Source of the DNA: Phialophora verrucosa | Lineage: Eukaryota > Ascomycota > Eurotiomycetes > Chaetothyriales > Herpotrichiellaceae | Assembly: GCA_002099365.1 (NCBI GenBank) | Contig: MSED01000009.1 | Coordinates: forward strand, 372,001-436,000 | Reading direction: 5' to 3' | DNA length: 64,000 nucleotides | Part shown: positions 24,581 to 36,266 of the stretch, one piece after another | How the letters are laid out: each line of letters begins with the position of its first letter | How positions within the stretch are numbered: position 1 is the first letter of the stretch | The notes under the pieces: model-generated | Seen by the model: only the letters and a program-made list of their open reading frames with translations | Told to the model about the DNA's origin: nothing | Database searches by the model: none | Program-made: the position numbers and the translations under genes

Positions 24581-27109
24581 ATGAGTTCTAGCTCCTCTTC
24601 AGTCCACGACGTCACGGCGGCTTCTGCACAAGCAAAGCAAGCTGCATGCTTAGAATGTCGCCGGTCAAAGGTGCGATGCACGCGTGATGTGGGCGCGACG
24701 GTGTGTCGGAAATGCCAGCAAGCCGGCTTGCAATGCGTCACACCGGAATATCATGTGGGGAGATACAAAGGCGTCAAGAAGTAAGCCAGGCTAGGTTCTC
24801 GATCTCAAACACGCTAACATTGGCCCCTCAGTAAGAGGTCGGGTCTGGAGAAGGCAATCTATCAAGTCGAACAGGCTCTGAAGCGATCCAAAGATTGCCC
24901 TACAGGGCTGACCGCGGAAACTGAAGCCGACCTTCGGCAACTCATCACCGCTCCTCAGACGGGCCCTTTCCTCTCCCGTCAGTCCAGTACGGTTACACCG
25001 ACTCTAGGCCATCGGCAGTCATTTTCCCACCCGCATGTCGGATTGATCCCCGCTGAAAGCACCGGAACCACAGACAACAGTCATGAAGTCTCCCCTGCAG
25101 ATCAGGGTGAGAAGCCTGACGAGCTTGCGCTCAACAATGCCGACAATCCTTTGCAACTGCTCGCCATGGCATCGGTATTGCCTGGCCAGTCACCCTCGAC
25201 CGCGATGTCCACATCCCCTGCAGGCGTGGTCCCTCAGCCCGGCGCTAACGAAGCAAGCACCCACGATGATGCGGAACTGCAACAGTTCTTCGGATCTCTG
25301 CTCCCGCGCCTGGATACTTCCCCCGACCTGGATCCCATTAACCTGGGCTTGGTGACACAGGAGGAAGCTGATTCACTTTTTACATACTTCTACGAGCGAC
25401 TATCTCATACGCGATGGGGCCTGGATCCGGTCCTGCATACGGCCGCCTTTGTGCGCTCGCGGTCGGCCTTTCTCTTCACCTCCATCCTGGCTGCGTCCGC
25501 CCTGTTCTTACCGAAAGCCGAGGCGCTCTCCAAGCGACTGTCGAATCACAGAAACATCCTTGCTCAAAAGGTGATTTCCGACAGAAACCGATCGGTAGAA
25601 ATCGTTCTTGCGTTTATGGTCAACATACCGTGGATGACTCCTGCGAAGCACTGGGCCGACGACGAGACATGCGCCTATCTGTCAATGGCCCTGGCCCTGG
25701 CATTAGATCTTTCGCTAAATAAGATCGTGGTCCCGTCTCCCACTATCCGTCCCGCTGGGTTTTTGGATCGAGTGGCCAAAGCAGAGTGCATTGATTCTGC
25801 CAAAGCCCTGCAACTGGACGGATTTCCACACGTCGAGCCGTCGTCAGTGTGGGGAAGACGTCTGCTGAGAACTCGTGAGCGGGTGTGGTTAGCGTTGTTT
25901 GTTCTCGACCGAGGGTGTGTTGGTCTTATTTGCTCTTTGTTGAGCGCAATCCGCTGACATCGACTCCGCAGCGTCTGCCTTGCTCGAGGACGACCGTATG
26001 CTGTCCCAATAGGGCCATTAGTGGAAAGCTGTGACACTTGGCACATTTCAGATATCGCAGATCGATGGGATGGCAGTATCATCTCTGCAGCCGTGCTGAG
26101 GCGCGACCTGGTATGTCTCACATGTGTGCGATGAGGTGACTTCGTGCTGACCCCGGTGAGGTCGGTCTCATCACAAGTGTTCGCGAGTTTTGCGATGGGA
26201 GTCAAGGCATCAGTGGCGGCTCGACGGCCGTCCGATTGTAAGTGCGAGCTCGGTCATGGTTGGCGTTGCTCTCCGTGGACTCTGAGGTTTGGTGGTCTGC
26301 AGCTGACATTTTGACAGTCTGAAGGATAAGATTGATCGCTTTTTCGAGCAATGGTACGCAGTCTGGTCACGACAGATCACTCAAGGAGATGGTAAGATTC
26401 GACAGTAATAAGCATAAATGTACCTACTGATGCAGGATATTTCTCCACAGGTCAACTCCCACCATATGTTGAAATCCTGGTGTCCCACACCAAGCTATCG
26501 ACGTATTGCAACGTCGTCAACCACCCTACAGCGTCAAACGACGTGAAACAATTCTTCCGGGCAGCTGGTCTGGCGTCGGCCATGAACGTCATGCGTGCGG
26601 CCGTGCACGGCGAGAACCGATTGAAATCCATGCCGAATAACACTGTCATCATGGTATCATTTGCCGCAACCTTCGCACTGGCACTCGGGGCCACAAGCTT
26701 GGGCAACCGTGCCATGCTGCCTCCAAACGCCAAAGCGCTGATCGAAGAAACGACGCAGGTGTTGGAGAGGATCGGAAGCTCGCCCCGACACCGTAAAGGC
26801 TTGTCCGTGCTATTCGCCAGGCATATCCGTCGGATCATGCAAAGCGCTCTCCTTGATCAACCCGAGGAAAATCACGCTCCCCTAACCACGTCTTCGGACC
26901 AGATTCCACAGCAGGTCCAAAAGGTCGAGTACGGCAACCATCAGACCAACTCCGCACCAGCTCCCGCCGCTCCTCCTGAGCCGTACGTCTTCGACATGAC
27001 TGACGACCAAATCCTAGAAGCGATCAACAATGCCAGCACTTCACAGGACCTATTCCAGCTCGACGAGACAATGTTCTTTGACTGGCTAGATTGGCCCAAT
27101 GTTACCTGA
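24581..27109 (+). CDS. Zn2Cys6 transcription factor (first of three)
   Basis: Six exons: 24581-24780, 24832-25914, 25972-26110, 26161-26237, 26318-26391 and 26436 (or 26451)-27109, giving 748 (or 743) residues. The two acceptors of exon 6 are 15 nt apart and both keep frame. The zinc cluster has cysteines 23, 26, 33, 42, 45 and 52 (CLECRRSKVRC, then CRKC), followed by a linker (HVGRYKGVKNKRSGLEKA) and a coiled-coil dimerisation segment (IYQVEQALKRS). The rest contains the fungal middle-homology region, with WVxLALFVLDRG-like and FCDG segments around exons 2-4, and an acidic C-terminus (LFQLDETMFFDWLDW) typical of an activation domain. It is probably the pathway regulator of nearby metabolic genes; the next two genes are the closest candidates. 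Confidence 0.92.
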
Positions 27110-27168
27110 GACCAAACAGACTGTGCCGACCATATTTGTGCTAATTTTAACTACTCGCACTGGTGGTA

Positions 27169-28587
27169 TTAAATCTTCTGGGCAGGCACATTGGACGCGA
27201 CCCGGTCAACTGAGCCCATTTGTCTTGACATGGTCACGAGCCTCTGCAGCTGCTCAATAAAGATGAAAGTGAGCACAGTGTTCGGTCTACCAAGTGTTAG
27301 CCACCACTCTGATCGCATGCGCCTCGGTGTAAACTTACGCGAGCCTGAGCCAGGCAGGCGTCCAGCCCCTCATCAAGAAACGAGGACCTTCCGTCCGCAT
27401 CGACTCTGCAATGATCCTGCTCACGCTCTATTGAAATGCATCAGCAACAACTTGGCGACTGTGGCGGGGATATCCTGACCGGCTTTACTCCGTCGACGAC
27501 CGCTGCGTTCTGGATGCGGCTCTTTAATACATCTGCTGGTGCGCAAGCAGTCGTCGCGACCGTGCCTGCCACCAAGGAAGCGAGAAAATGTGTGAATATT
27601 CCGTCTTTGAGATCTAGGGAAGAGTTCGAAAGGAGTTGGCGCTTGGCTGCGGAATATCTGGGAACAGTGAGCACTCGCACACACACTCGTGTCAGACAGC
27701 GTACGTTGCTATTTGGGAGACATCTGCACCCATGTCAGCGGCATGCGTAGAACAAGAACTCAACGGCACACATACTCATGATCACACTGCGGACGACGTT
27801 CGGACCAAGACCTCGAGTGAAGGTCCGCACGCCCTCCTCCCGACCGATTCTGAGGATCGCGTCAAATGCGTGCTTATATCCGAACCTCTGAGCAGGCGGT
27901 TTCGCTCCGTCGGCACATATTCTCACAAGGGCGACCTACACCTCAAGTCAGTGCAAAGACTCGGCGATCAATGGCGCATCCGGACCTCTGTCGGGTTCCC
28001 GATGAGCCCAGCCAGGCCGCCAGCAGCCCCAGCGCAGATGATCTCCCATCCACTCGTGAGTCGTGCCGCGTGCGTCTGCTCTCGAGCCTTATTTGAAAAG
28101 TGGTTGTACAGTCCGAATCTTGCGGTCGAATATGTCGACTGCCGCAGCATCGAGGCTGAAATACCCCACCACAGTGACGGGATGCCTGCCATTGATATGA
28201 GTCTGTCTCGATGCGTTGACGAGAAAGCGAGGCGGCCAGGACTTACCGTCTCGACTTGCGAATTGTATCATTGTCCGCAGCATGTTTTGCCTCGTGGCCA
28301 TGACCTGCATCCTACTGAGGCTGTCGTCAATTCTCGTTCCAGAGCGTAACGGCAGAACAATGCAGCCTACTATTTGGTCTGGTCGAGTGGATGAGCTGGG
28401 ATGTCATGTCAGTGGACCTGCATTACGGAGTCCTGGGGGAAAACTGGAGATCATACTGAAGCAGGCGGCCATTGATGCCGCAGCGCCTCTATCCCATGGT
28501 CATCAGCAACATGTGCTAGATGGCGAGCAGAGTTCGGAGTCCTCACCCGAGCCAGAACGGCTGTCCTTGCTTCTTTGATTTCGACAT
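27169..28587 (-). CDS. DIC1: Mitochondrial dicarboxylate carrier (SLC25 family)
   Basis: Ten exons on the minus strand: 28587-28547, 28488-28457, 28395-28371, 28314-28247, 28185-27986, 27935-27776, 27723-27705 (19 nt), 27657-27489, 27427-27339 and 27286-27169. They sum to 921 nt, 306 residues, close to yeast Dic1 (298). Phases agree at every junction. The three carrier signatures appear as THPLDQTK, GNPTEVALVR and APADVLKSR, one per repeat, each two-helix repeat being recognisable. FWLGGAAASMAACF at the start, TYSTARFGLYNHF, and the end segment GWTPAWLRLAPNTVLTF are characteristic of the dicarboxylate/oxaloacetate branch. It would exchange malate, succinate or fumarate for phosphate across the inner membrane. 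It is divergent from the CoA-transferase gene. One donor (27985, GTCCGG) is weak, so that exon edge is least sure. Confidence 0.9.
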
Positions 28588-29221
28588 GCTCGTTGTTTGT
28601 CTCCAAGATACGGCGATGGCTGGTGAACCTTCTACTTGACCGCCAGCATCACAAGCGACGTCGCCCTACTGTGATGGGTAGTGTGGTTCTGTTTGAAACC
28701 AGATATCCTGGGTTATGGCACTCTAGAGCTCGGAAACGCTATTTGGGTGCGCAGTGCAGCAGTACAACCTATCCACCACGGTAACAGCATCCATCACGCC
28801 GTTGTATATCCTGGCGTCGTCCCTTCGCAGGTATTGTCCCACATTGCGTTGTTTGTCAATACGGATGCGGAAGATCATCATCGGCAATATCATGTGGGAA
28901 TCGCCCTTTCGAACCCCCGCAGGCGCCACAAGCGTCAGAGTCCGCCTGCAAGGAGCGAGAGTGCGGCATCAAAAGAATGGCCGAGCACAAAACCGCCGAT
29001 CACGTGGGATGACCGGAAGGTGCACTGGCGGCGATGGCACCCGTGCTGTGTAGCCGATCTCGCAGATCTTCCTGAACCTCTCCATGATCGGGTTCGAAGA
29101 ATGATTTTTCCCATTCCAATTCCCGTGCCTATGTGATAAATCGCTCATGAGATATAGATTAATTCGACGCACATCGTCAGTCTCGTCGGCAACGCGGTAA
29201 AAGAACTGACGGACGCTCAAG
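28588..29221. promoter_or_regulatory. Shared divergent promoter of carrier and CoA-transferase
   Basis: A 634-bp gap between two start codons of mitochondrial carboxylate-handling genes suggests co-regulation. A CACGTG lies at 29001-29006 (chance is possible). Open frames across it look non-coding. Confidence 0.45.
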
Positions 29222-31125
29222 ATGGCCTCCTCGACAGCAAGGCGCACACTGCTGCTCTGCGTCAATGACCTCAAGATTGCGAGCTCTCCGAATCCTCATG
29301 TCAACCACTTGCTTCCCCGCAGAAACCTGGCCCTGCGCCAATCAAGAGTCAGACCATGGCTCGCCTCGCAACAGCAGCATAATGTGCGATACTTTTCACA
29401 TTCGCGGCTGAGACACCGCGAGGCAGCGTCGTCCCCCAAGATTGCGGATGATGGCCAGCCCATCATTGACCGCACGAGATCAAAACTGTTCAAAGACGCC
29501 GACGAGGCTGTCGCCGACATCAAGTCCGGATCCACGATTTTTAGTGCCGGGTTTGGCCTCTGCGGGACGGCCGAGACGATCATCACGGCCCTGCACAAGC
29601 GTGGGCCCGACTCGCTGAACAACCTCACTGCCGTATCCAACAATGCTGGCGCGGCAGGCGCGGGTGGCTTGTCGCCGCTGACCCAGTCGGGCCAAATCAC
29701 GCGCTGCATCCTCTCATACCTGGGCAACAACAAAAAGCTCGAGCAGAAGTACCTGAACGGCAACATTGCGATTGAGCTATGTCCGCAAGGGACGTTGGCG
29801 GAGCGCATTCGCGCCGGCGGGAGTGGGATTCCGGCCTTCTATACCCCGACGGGTGTTCGTACGTGGGAAGCTCTGGCGGGGATTGCTTGTTATACTCAAC
29901 GCTGACATCCTTCCAGACACCTTCATTCAAACAGGCGAGATCCCGACACGACTCGGTCCCGCAGATCCGGCGACGAAGAAATCCGTGGTGCTTGAACCGG
30001 GCAAGGCGCGTGAGACGAGAATCTTCAACGGCAGGACCTATGTCATGGAGACGGCCCTGACCGGCGATGTCGCTATCATGCGGGCGTGGAAGGTCGATGA
30101 GGCGGGGAACTGCCAGTTCAGGTGAGGCCCCCTGCTCTTTTTTGGGTTCAGCTGTGTGAAAACTACTCCTCTGGTACATATATAACGCTAACTCATCCCT
30201 CTCTCTCTCTTCCAGATACACCACCAAAGCTTTCGGACCCATCATGGCCAAAGCAGCGCGCCTGACGATCGTCGAGGCCGAAAACATTGTGCCAATCGGC
30301 TCGATCGACCCCAACGACGTCCACCTCCCCGGCATCTACGTCGACCGCATCGTCCCCGCCACGGTGGAAAAGAAGCTCGAGATCAAGAAGACCCGGCCTG
30401 CCAACGGCACCACCATCCAGGGAGGAGATGAAGCCCGCGCCAGCGATTCCAAATCCGACGCCCTCGTCCGCCGCGACCGCATCGCCCGTCGCGCCGCCAA
30501 AGAACTGAAACATGGCATGTACGTCAACCTGGGCGTGGGGATGCCGACGCTCGCGCCCAGCTTCCTGCCCGAGGACGTCAAGGTGTGGATCCAGTCCGAG
30601 AACGGCATCCTCGGCATGGGCGCGTACCCGACCGAGGACGAAGTGGACCCGGACATCATCAACGCGGGCAAAGAGACCGTGACGCTCGTACCCGGCGCGG
30701 CCACGTTTGACAGCGCCGAGAGCTTCGGCATGATCCGTGGGGGGCACGTCGACGTCTCGATCCTGGGCGCCCTGCAGGTCAGCGCGGCGGGCGATCTCGC
30801 CAACTACATGATCCCCGGGAAGGTGTTCAAGGGGATGGGCGGGGCGATGGACCTGGTCTCGAACCCGGGCCAGACCAAGATCGTGGTCACGACGGATCAC
30901 GTCGACAAGTTCGGCGCGCCCAAGATCGTCGAGACGTGTTCGTTACCGTTGACGGGCGCGCGGGTCGTGAGCACGATCATCACCGACCTGTGCGTCTTCG
31001 AGGTCGATCGCACGAAGGGCACGTTGACCCTGACAGAGCTGGCCGACGGCGTTACTGTTGACGAAGTCCGAGGGAAGACGGGCGCCAAGTTTGCCGTTGC
31101 CGAAGACATTGGTTCGATGGAGTAA
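29222..31125 (+). CDS. OXCT1: Succinyl-CoA:3-ketoacid CoA transferase, mitochondrial
   Basis: Three exons: 29222-29858, 29917-30121 and 30216-31125, giving 583 residues (human OXCT1 is 520). The first 70 or so residues are Arg/Ser/Leu-rich without acids, a mitochondrial presequence. The alpha-type half follows (IFSAGFGLCG, SNNAGAAGAGGLSPL, ELCPQGTLAERIRAGG), then a linker, then the beta-type half (RIARRAAKELKHGMYVNLGVGMPT) with SENGILGMG, whose Glu forms the CoA thioester intermediate. Ending motifs CVFEVD and the final domain are intact. The enzyme moves CoA from succinyl-CoA to acetoacetate (or similar 3-oxoacids), linking ketone bodies, leucine or aromatic breakdown to acetyl-CoA. It is divergent from the dicarboxylate carrier, which could handle the succinate released. 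Confidence 0.95.
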
Positions 31126-32011
31126 GTCCTTATGTAAAATACGAGGATGACAATCAGGAGGACGACGACGAGGATGAAAAGACGTTCTTACTTCACGGTG
31201 TCCCGCTCGAGAGAATAAGGCCGCGTGGGATGTACATGTAACATAGACACTGGTGCGCTGATACGTCATACACTGATAGAGTCATGAAGTCACAAGTCAC
31301 AGCCATAAGCAATACATGTATCAGATACCCGTGCGCATATACAGCCGCGCACCAGCCAAGGAAGTTACAGCAAACCTAGATAGACCGACCCCCGAGTTGA
31401 CAGGGTACGTATACTGAGCATTTACCATTTACTATTATTCAGTACCGTCCCGCCTCCCGGTCCAGACGTTATTTTCTCCTCGAAGCGTGAGGCCATACTT
31501 TGAAGACGTGATCTAGTTACAGTAGTAGTCGGCATGTCTCGGACATGTACTGTACTTTGGACTCCCGTCATGACGTTGGATCTAGGGAGCGCTTGATTTG
31601 ACTCGTCTCATGCAAACAATGCCGTAACGACATGTTTATGTCCCCAACATAAGTCAATTCTTCGATGCAGGTCAAGTCATCAGAATAGTCGACTCCTCGG
31701 CTGGCTGTAATCATTGTATCTTGGTAGTGCTTTTGAGCCTTTCATGCACGAGGTTCAGACAGGCATATAAGCTAAGAGGTCCAAGAACCAGGCATGAATT
31801 GCTATAATTCTCGGTCGTTTTGGGCGGTCCCGAGGGGGCTGTGGACCTCTTCCTGACACGGAACTAATATTGACAAAGAAGGATAGCGCGGTATGTCAAA
31901 AGGTTTATAGTATACATATACTTAGTGTCGACAGTTTTGTTTGCTAATTTATACGATAAGTTCTGCGTGTCGGATTGTGCTTCGATGCAATACATAGACT
32001 TTAACTATCCA
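31126..32011. other. Convergent intergenic region, no gene seen
   Basis: These 886 bp between convergent stops are moderately AT-rich toward the right end (about 31880-32000) and hold no recognisable gene; they are probably 3' UTRs. Confidence 0.5.
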
Positions 32012-33767
32012 CTAGAGCTTGTATCTCATCCTCTTGTTCTCGCCATCCGTCATGTCGCTAAAAGCATCAATCAGATCTCTGGTGTCATCCTGATAGTCCT
32101 GTCCTTCTTTTGACTTGTCTCGTCTTTTGTTCTCCACGGTGTAGAAAATGTACAAGGCTGCAAAGAGGCAAATGTTGAGGCAGAAAGCGGTCAACGAGAC
32201 GGCGATCCCGGTTGTATAGTGAGGTGCCTCGGTAGCAATGAAGGTCTGAGGAGATACAATGTTTGCCACGCAGTAGCTGATGAAGAAGAGGGTTCCGGAA
32301 ACCGTCTTTTTGGTATACCCGGCAATGTTGGAGGCCAGGAGCGAGTACATGATCCCAGCGGATGCTGCGACACAGCCGAGGAAGAATACTGCAAAGAGAT
32401 GGAGCCCCTTGGTATGCGCATTCAAAGGAGATGCGTACAGAATGGAGCAGGAGACCACCCCTGGGATGTAGCACAGGACGATGGCAAAGATTCGTTTGCC
32501 TTCGCCGTATTTGCTCGACAGGAAAAACGAGACAACCAGGACTGTGAAGGCGAAGATGGCCGCTGAGGGAATGCTGAGCAGGACGGCTTGATAGGTCGAG
32601 TAGCCAAATCCCTTGATGATAAGACCAGTGAAATTGGTTTGTAGGCTGTTCGTCATGTTGTGGACAAAGACACCCGCCACCAGCATCCACACTTTCGGAT
32701 CGCAAAGAGCTTCCTTGACCTGCGGCCATTTGTGGTGAGTGTTCTTGACGCCGGTTTTGTTAGACTTGAGCCGTTCCACAGCAATGAGACGTTCACGTTC
32801 GTCAAGCCACTTTGCCGTCATGGGAGAGTCAGGCAATAAGTACCACAAGGTCGTTCCAAACAGAACCGTGAATACGCCGAAGAAGATGAACATCCACTGA
32901 TACGGGAAAAGCCCCCTGGCGTGCAAGTGAGCGACCCCGTAGAAGATGAAGCCTGCCGGAATGGAGATGATCCCATTGGCGCAGTACCACAGGGCGATAC
33001 GAGCGGGCTGCTCCTCCCGCTTCCACCAGGACGACGTGATCAGGACGAAGCCTGGGTTCAGGCAAGACTCAAAGACACCCAGGAAGAATCGGGCGGCCAT
33101 GAACGGACCGAAATGGGTGCAAGATCCCATACAGGCCAGCACCACGCCCCACAACATGAAGTTGACGGTGATATATTTCCCAGTAGGGAAGCGTTGCATG
33201 AAGATATTGGTTGGGTACTGGGCGGCCAGGTAGCCAATGTAGAAGATTGTGATGAGCAGCGAGAATTCCTGGCCCTTGAGCTCGGCTTCCTTGATGAGGC
33301 CGTAAGTGGCGGCTTGGGAGATGGTCTGATTGTTCCATGAGCAGGGCGTACATGAAGAATGACGTGTTGCATACCAACTTGTCCACAAACTGAATTCCAT
33401 TGACGAACAACATCAAAAGCGCCAGACGAAGGTCGATTTTGCGGAGGACTCGTCTCTCCTCGTCCTTCGTATACGGCTCATAGTGCGTGTGGAGGACCGT
33501 GAGTGCAAGGTCGCCGTCTTGCACAGCGTCGAGCTGAATCTTGGGCTCGTCACAGAACAGCGCCTGCTCCTGATGTTCACTTGTTGCGGTTTTCTCGGGT
33601 GGCGACATTGTGGATGGAACAGAGATTGGTGGTGGTGGTGGATTTGTAGAGACAACGGTGTCAGTCATAGTCATCCTAGCAGCCGGACTGGATCTGGACG
33701 AGCATTGCGCCTTCATTATATAGCCATCCATCTTATTTGATCCTCCCCCATGGTTGGAACTGGCCAT
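32012..33767 (-). CDS. MFS transporter, ACS family (Dal5/allantoate permease-like)
   Basis: Two exons, 33767-33375 and 33325-32012, separated by a 49-nt intron, give 568 residues. The frame also allows starts at 33674 or 33668, nearer to the family's usual N-terminus. After a cytosolic N-terminal region, RRVLRKIDLRLALLMLFVNGIQFVDK marks helix 1 of the anion:cation symporter (ACS) family, followed by ISQAATYGLIKEAELKG, FYIGYLAAQYPTNI, and the helix 4-5 motif ARFFLGVFESCLNPGF. About 12 membrane helices are visible, with a long central loop (about 250-310). Members carry allantoate, nicotinate, biotin, or other organic anions; the substrate cannot be assigned. It is divergent from the carboxylesterase, so an ester or its acid product is a reasonable guess. 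Confidence 0.92.
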
Positions 33768-34276
33768 TACGGGGTCCCCGCAAAACGGAACCGGAACCTA
33801 GCGTGCCTTTTAACTTCAGTTCCGTCCAGATCCTGTTGAACTCGAGAGTCGATTGGGCAATCCCATCAGTCAGCGGAGCGGGGACGACGAACCTCCCGGC
33901 TGTCTGCTTCGGGAGCCCAGCACATCATACTGGCCATCGCCGTCTATCGTGTACCAGTGTGGGCGTGGTTTTATGGTGGCGTTGGAATTCTTCGTCGGCA
34001 GTTGGCACCTGGAACGTAGAGGCTGCCATGAGCCTCATACATGGCGGAAAAGATCTTAGCCATGCAGGATATCGGACGTTGGACCCACACTGATGTCCCG
34101 CGTTTCTTCCGTGCGCGGGTGCTCCTGAACGGCGGGTTACAGTATTGGTTGTGTCTGTTGCTGCTCTGAGATATGGAGAATTTCTAATATCGGCGGCCTC
34201 TGCAACTCCTCAATAGTCAATCAGTTGTCATTCCCACCACTGACGACCTGCTTCTTGTCAATCAGCTCTGCGAAGA
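33768..34276. promoter_or_regulatory. Shared divergent promoter of transporter and carboxylesterase
   Basis: A 509-bp region between start codons. Several CGG and CCG triplets occur (for example near 33783 and 34125), as Zn2Cys6 regulators recognise, but no clear paired site was defined by eye. Confidence 0.4.
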
Positions 34277-35941
34277 ATGAAGATCGGCCAGTATTCCCCT
34301 TCGTTGCAAAGCGAGATCATCGGAGAGTATGATGACTCCTATGAACTTGGATATTTTCGGGGCATTCCATATGCAACAGTCGAGAGGCGCTGGACTCATA
34401 GCCAGCCGCGGCATTCTCTAGACAGTCTTTTCGATGCCACCGCTTTTGGTCCTCGGTGTGTCCAGGAAGAAGGAGAGGTTCTCGTGAGTGGTGGAACCAA
34501 TGATCCGACGCCTGGCGACGACGAATTCAAGTGCCTCAATTTAAATATTTGCGTTCCGAGAGAGTGTTTGCAACGATTCGAAAATGGCCACATCAGGAGA
34601 AGGATCCCTGTCATGTTCTGGATACATGGGTAAGCAAGCACCAGCCTGTAGACGTGAGATTCTCGCTAATAAACGTCCAGTGGGGGGTTCAAGTACGGCG
34701 CGAACTCGGTGGCACGGTATCGTCCACACAGCCTGTGTTCGATAGCTAGGAGATCCGGCCACCCGGTCATTCTCGTGCAAGTTGGATACCGCCTCGGAGC
34801 CCTCGGATTTGCCGCTTCAGAAGACCTTATCGCTGAACAGGAGCAAGATTCAGCTGTGAATGGTGCAGGTGGCAACAGTTCTGCACCCGACTTGCCCGTT
34901 GGGAACTTTGGTTTTATCGACCAACGCAACGCCCTGAAATGGGTTCAGGACCACATCCAAGACTTTGGTGGAGATCCGGACAATGTGACGGCCTTCGGTA
35001 TCAGTGCCGGCAGTGCCAGTGTGCATTATCACATTTTGACGGGCGAACCCATGTTTGATCGCGCAATCTGCATGTCAGGCGCGGCACCTGCGATGGGACC
35101 TTTACCATTTGACCGATATCAGCAGGCCTGGCGAGATATGTGCCGCAAGACAGGCGTGGAGGGCGAACCTCGTAAGAGACGCTTGGAGATATTGAGAACA
35201 ATGCAACCCCTGGAGATCCTGCGAAGCTATTCGACTGCCGCCATGGGCCCCATGGGCGATGGCGTCGTGCTGCCCAGTTCCTGGACTTTCGAGCAGCCGA
35301 ACCGGACGAGATGCCAGTCACTGATCATCGGGGACACCAACGTCGAGGGCCTCATTCTGGACGGAGTTGCCAAACGAACGAAGCCGTCGCAATTCCAGTA
35401 CAAAGTCCGGTCCTTGCTGTCAGAAGCTGAAGCGGGAGAATTCTGCCGCCTGTTTGCCTTCACTGGGGATGATGAGCAGCCATGGGAGACCTACCGAGAC
35501 TCGATGCGGCGCTTTCTGTCTGTCATGATGTTCCACTTTCCTAACATGCGCATTGCAGAAACTTTCAAGGCCTCAGGTGGCGGTGATGCATTTCTGTATC
35601 ACTTTGAAGAACCATCACCCTACCCAGGGCCAACGCACGGGCTGTCGTATCACGGCCAATGTGCACTGTACATGTACTGTGTTGAGAATGATGCACTGCC
35701 GATAGTGTCCCAGCGAGTGGCAGAAGCTATGGCAGAGGCATGGACTGCCTTTGCTCACGGGAAACAGCCATGGGAGCCTTACACAGAGGCGGAACGATTC
35801 ATGCGATTTGGACCAAGCGGGAAGACTGAACTTTGCCACCGAACAGGCGACGAGACTCGAGATTATGCACCTGTGGTTTGGCTAAAGGACCATTTTGAGC
35901 CTGTGAAGCGGTTGGCGCAGGAGATACTCAACAGGGAGTAG
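34277..35941 (+). CDS. Type-B carboxylesterase (alpha/beta hydrolase)
   Basis: Two exons, 34277-34629 and 34681-35941, give 537 residues. FRGIPYA near residue 36, CLNLNICVP (the usual disulfide region), the oxyanion-hole HGGGF spanning the intron, and FGISAGSAS with the nucleophile Ser at about 226 are all diagnostic of the COesterase family. The Glu of the triad is probably within GDTNVEG and the His within GPTHGLSYHG. There is no signal peptide, so the enzyme should be intracellular and hydrolyse imported carboxylic esters. It pairs with the divergent ACS transporter and precedes a Zn2Cys6 regulator. The natural substrate is unknown. Confidence 0.9.
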
Positions 35942-36266
35942 AATTGTCTTGGTGGAGGATATTGTGAAATACTGTAAGGATAGTCACCAGCGGCATTGAC
36001 TTTAGCAGTCGGTCCCCGGATTATATCTGGCGTCAAGGCTAAAGACGCCTAGAAGGGCGGTCTAGGCACCCTGCACACCGAGATAGGGACCGCTGAGTGG
36101 CTGAGGGGCTTCCTTACTGTACTCCGTACGGTATTAGAATTGCGGGGGGCTCCGAGTTTGAGGGGCATTAAAATCTACGGTTGAAGTCTTGCAGATCTCT
36201 CTATTTAGCAAGAGGCATAAATTCCCTGCCAACCATCTTCGTTCAGTTTCTTTCGTATGGCTGAAA
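35942..36266. promoter_or_regulatory. Regulator promoter region with one TACGGAGTAC motif (minus strand)
   Basis: This 325-bp gap separates the esterase stop from the regulator start. A reverse copy of the recurring 10-mer lies at 36119-36128. A G-rich run (36144-36150) follows. Confidence 0.4.
36119..36128 (-). repeat. TACGGAGTAC intergenic motif, copy 2
   Basis: Perfect copy on the minus strand, about 140 bp upstream of the second Zn2Cys6 gene. Confidence 0.5.

Noticed and set aside
28681..29136. 151-codon frame between carrier and CoA-transferase genes
   Set aside because: No domain, no conserved-looking segments, and it lies in the shared promoter of two well-defined genes.
30193..30900. 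235-codon minus-strand frame rich in Asp, Val, Gly, Arg and His
   Set aside because: It is the antisense shadow of the CoA-transferase gene, whose third-position GC bias keeps the opposite strand open.
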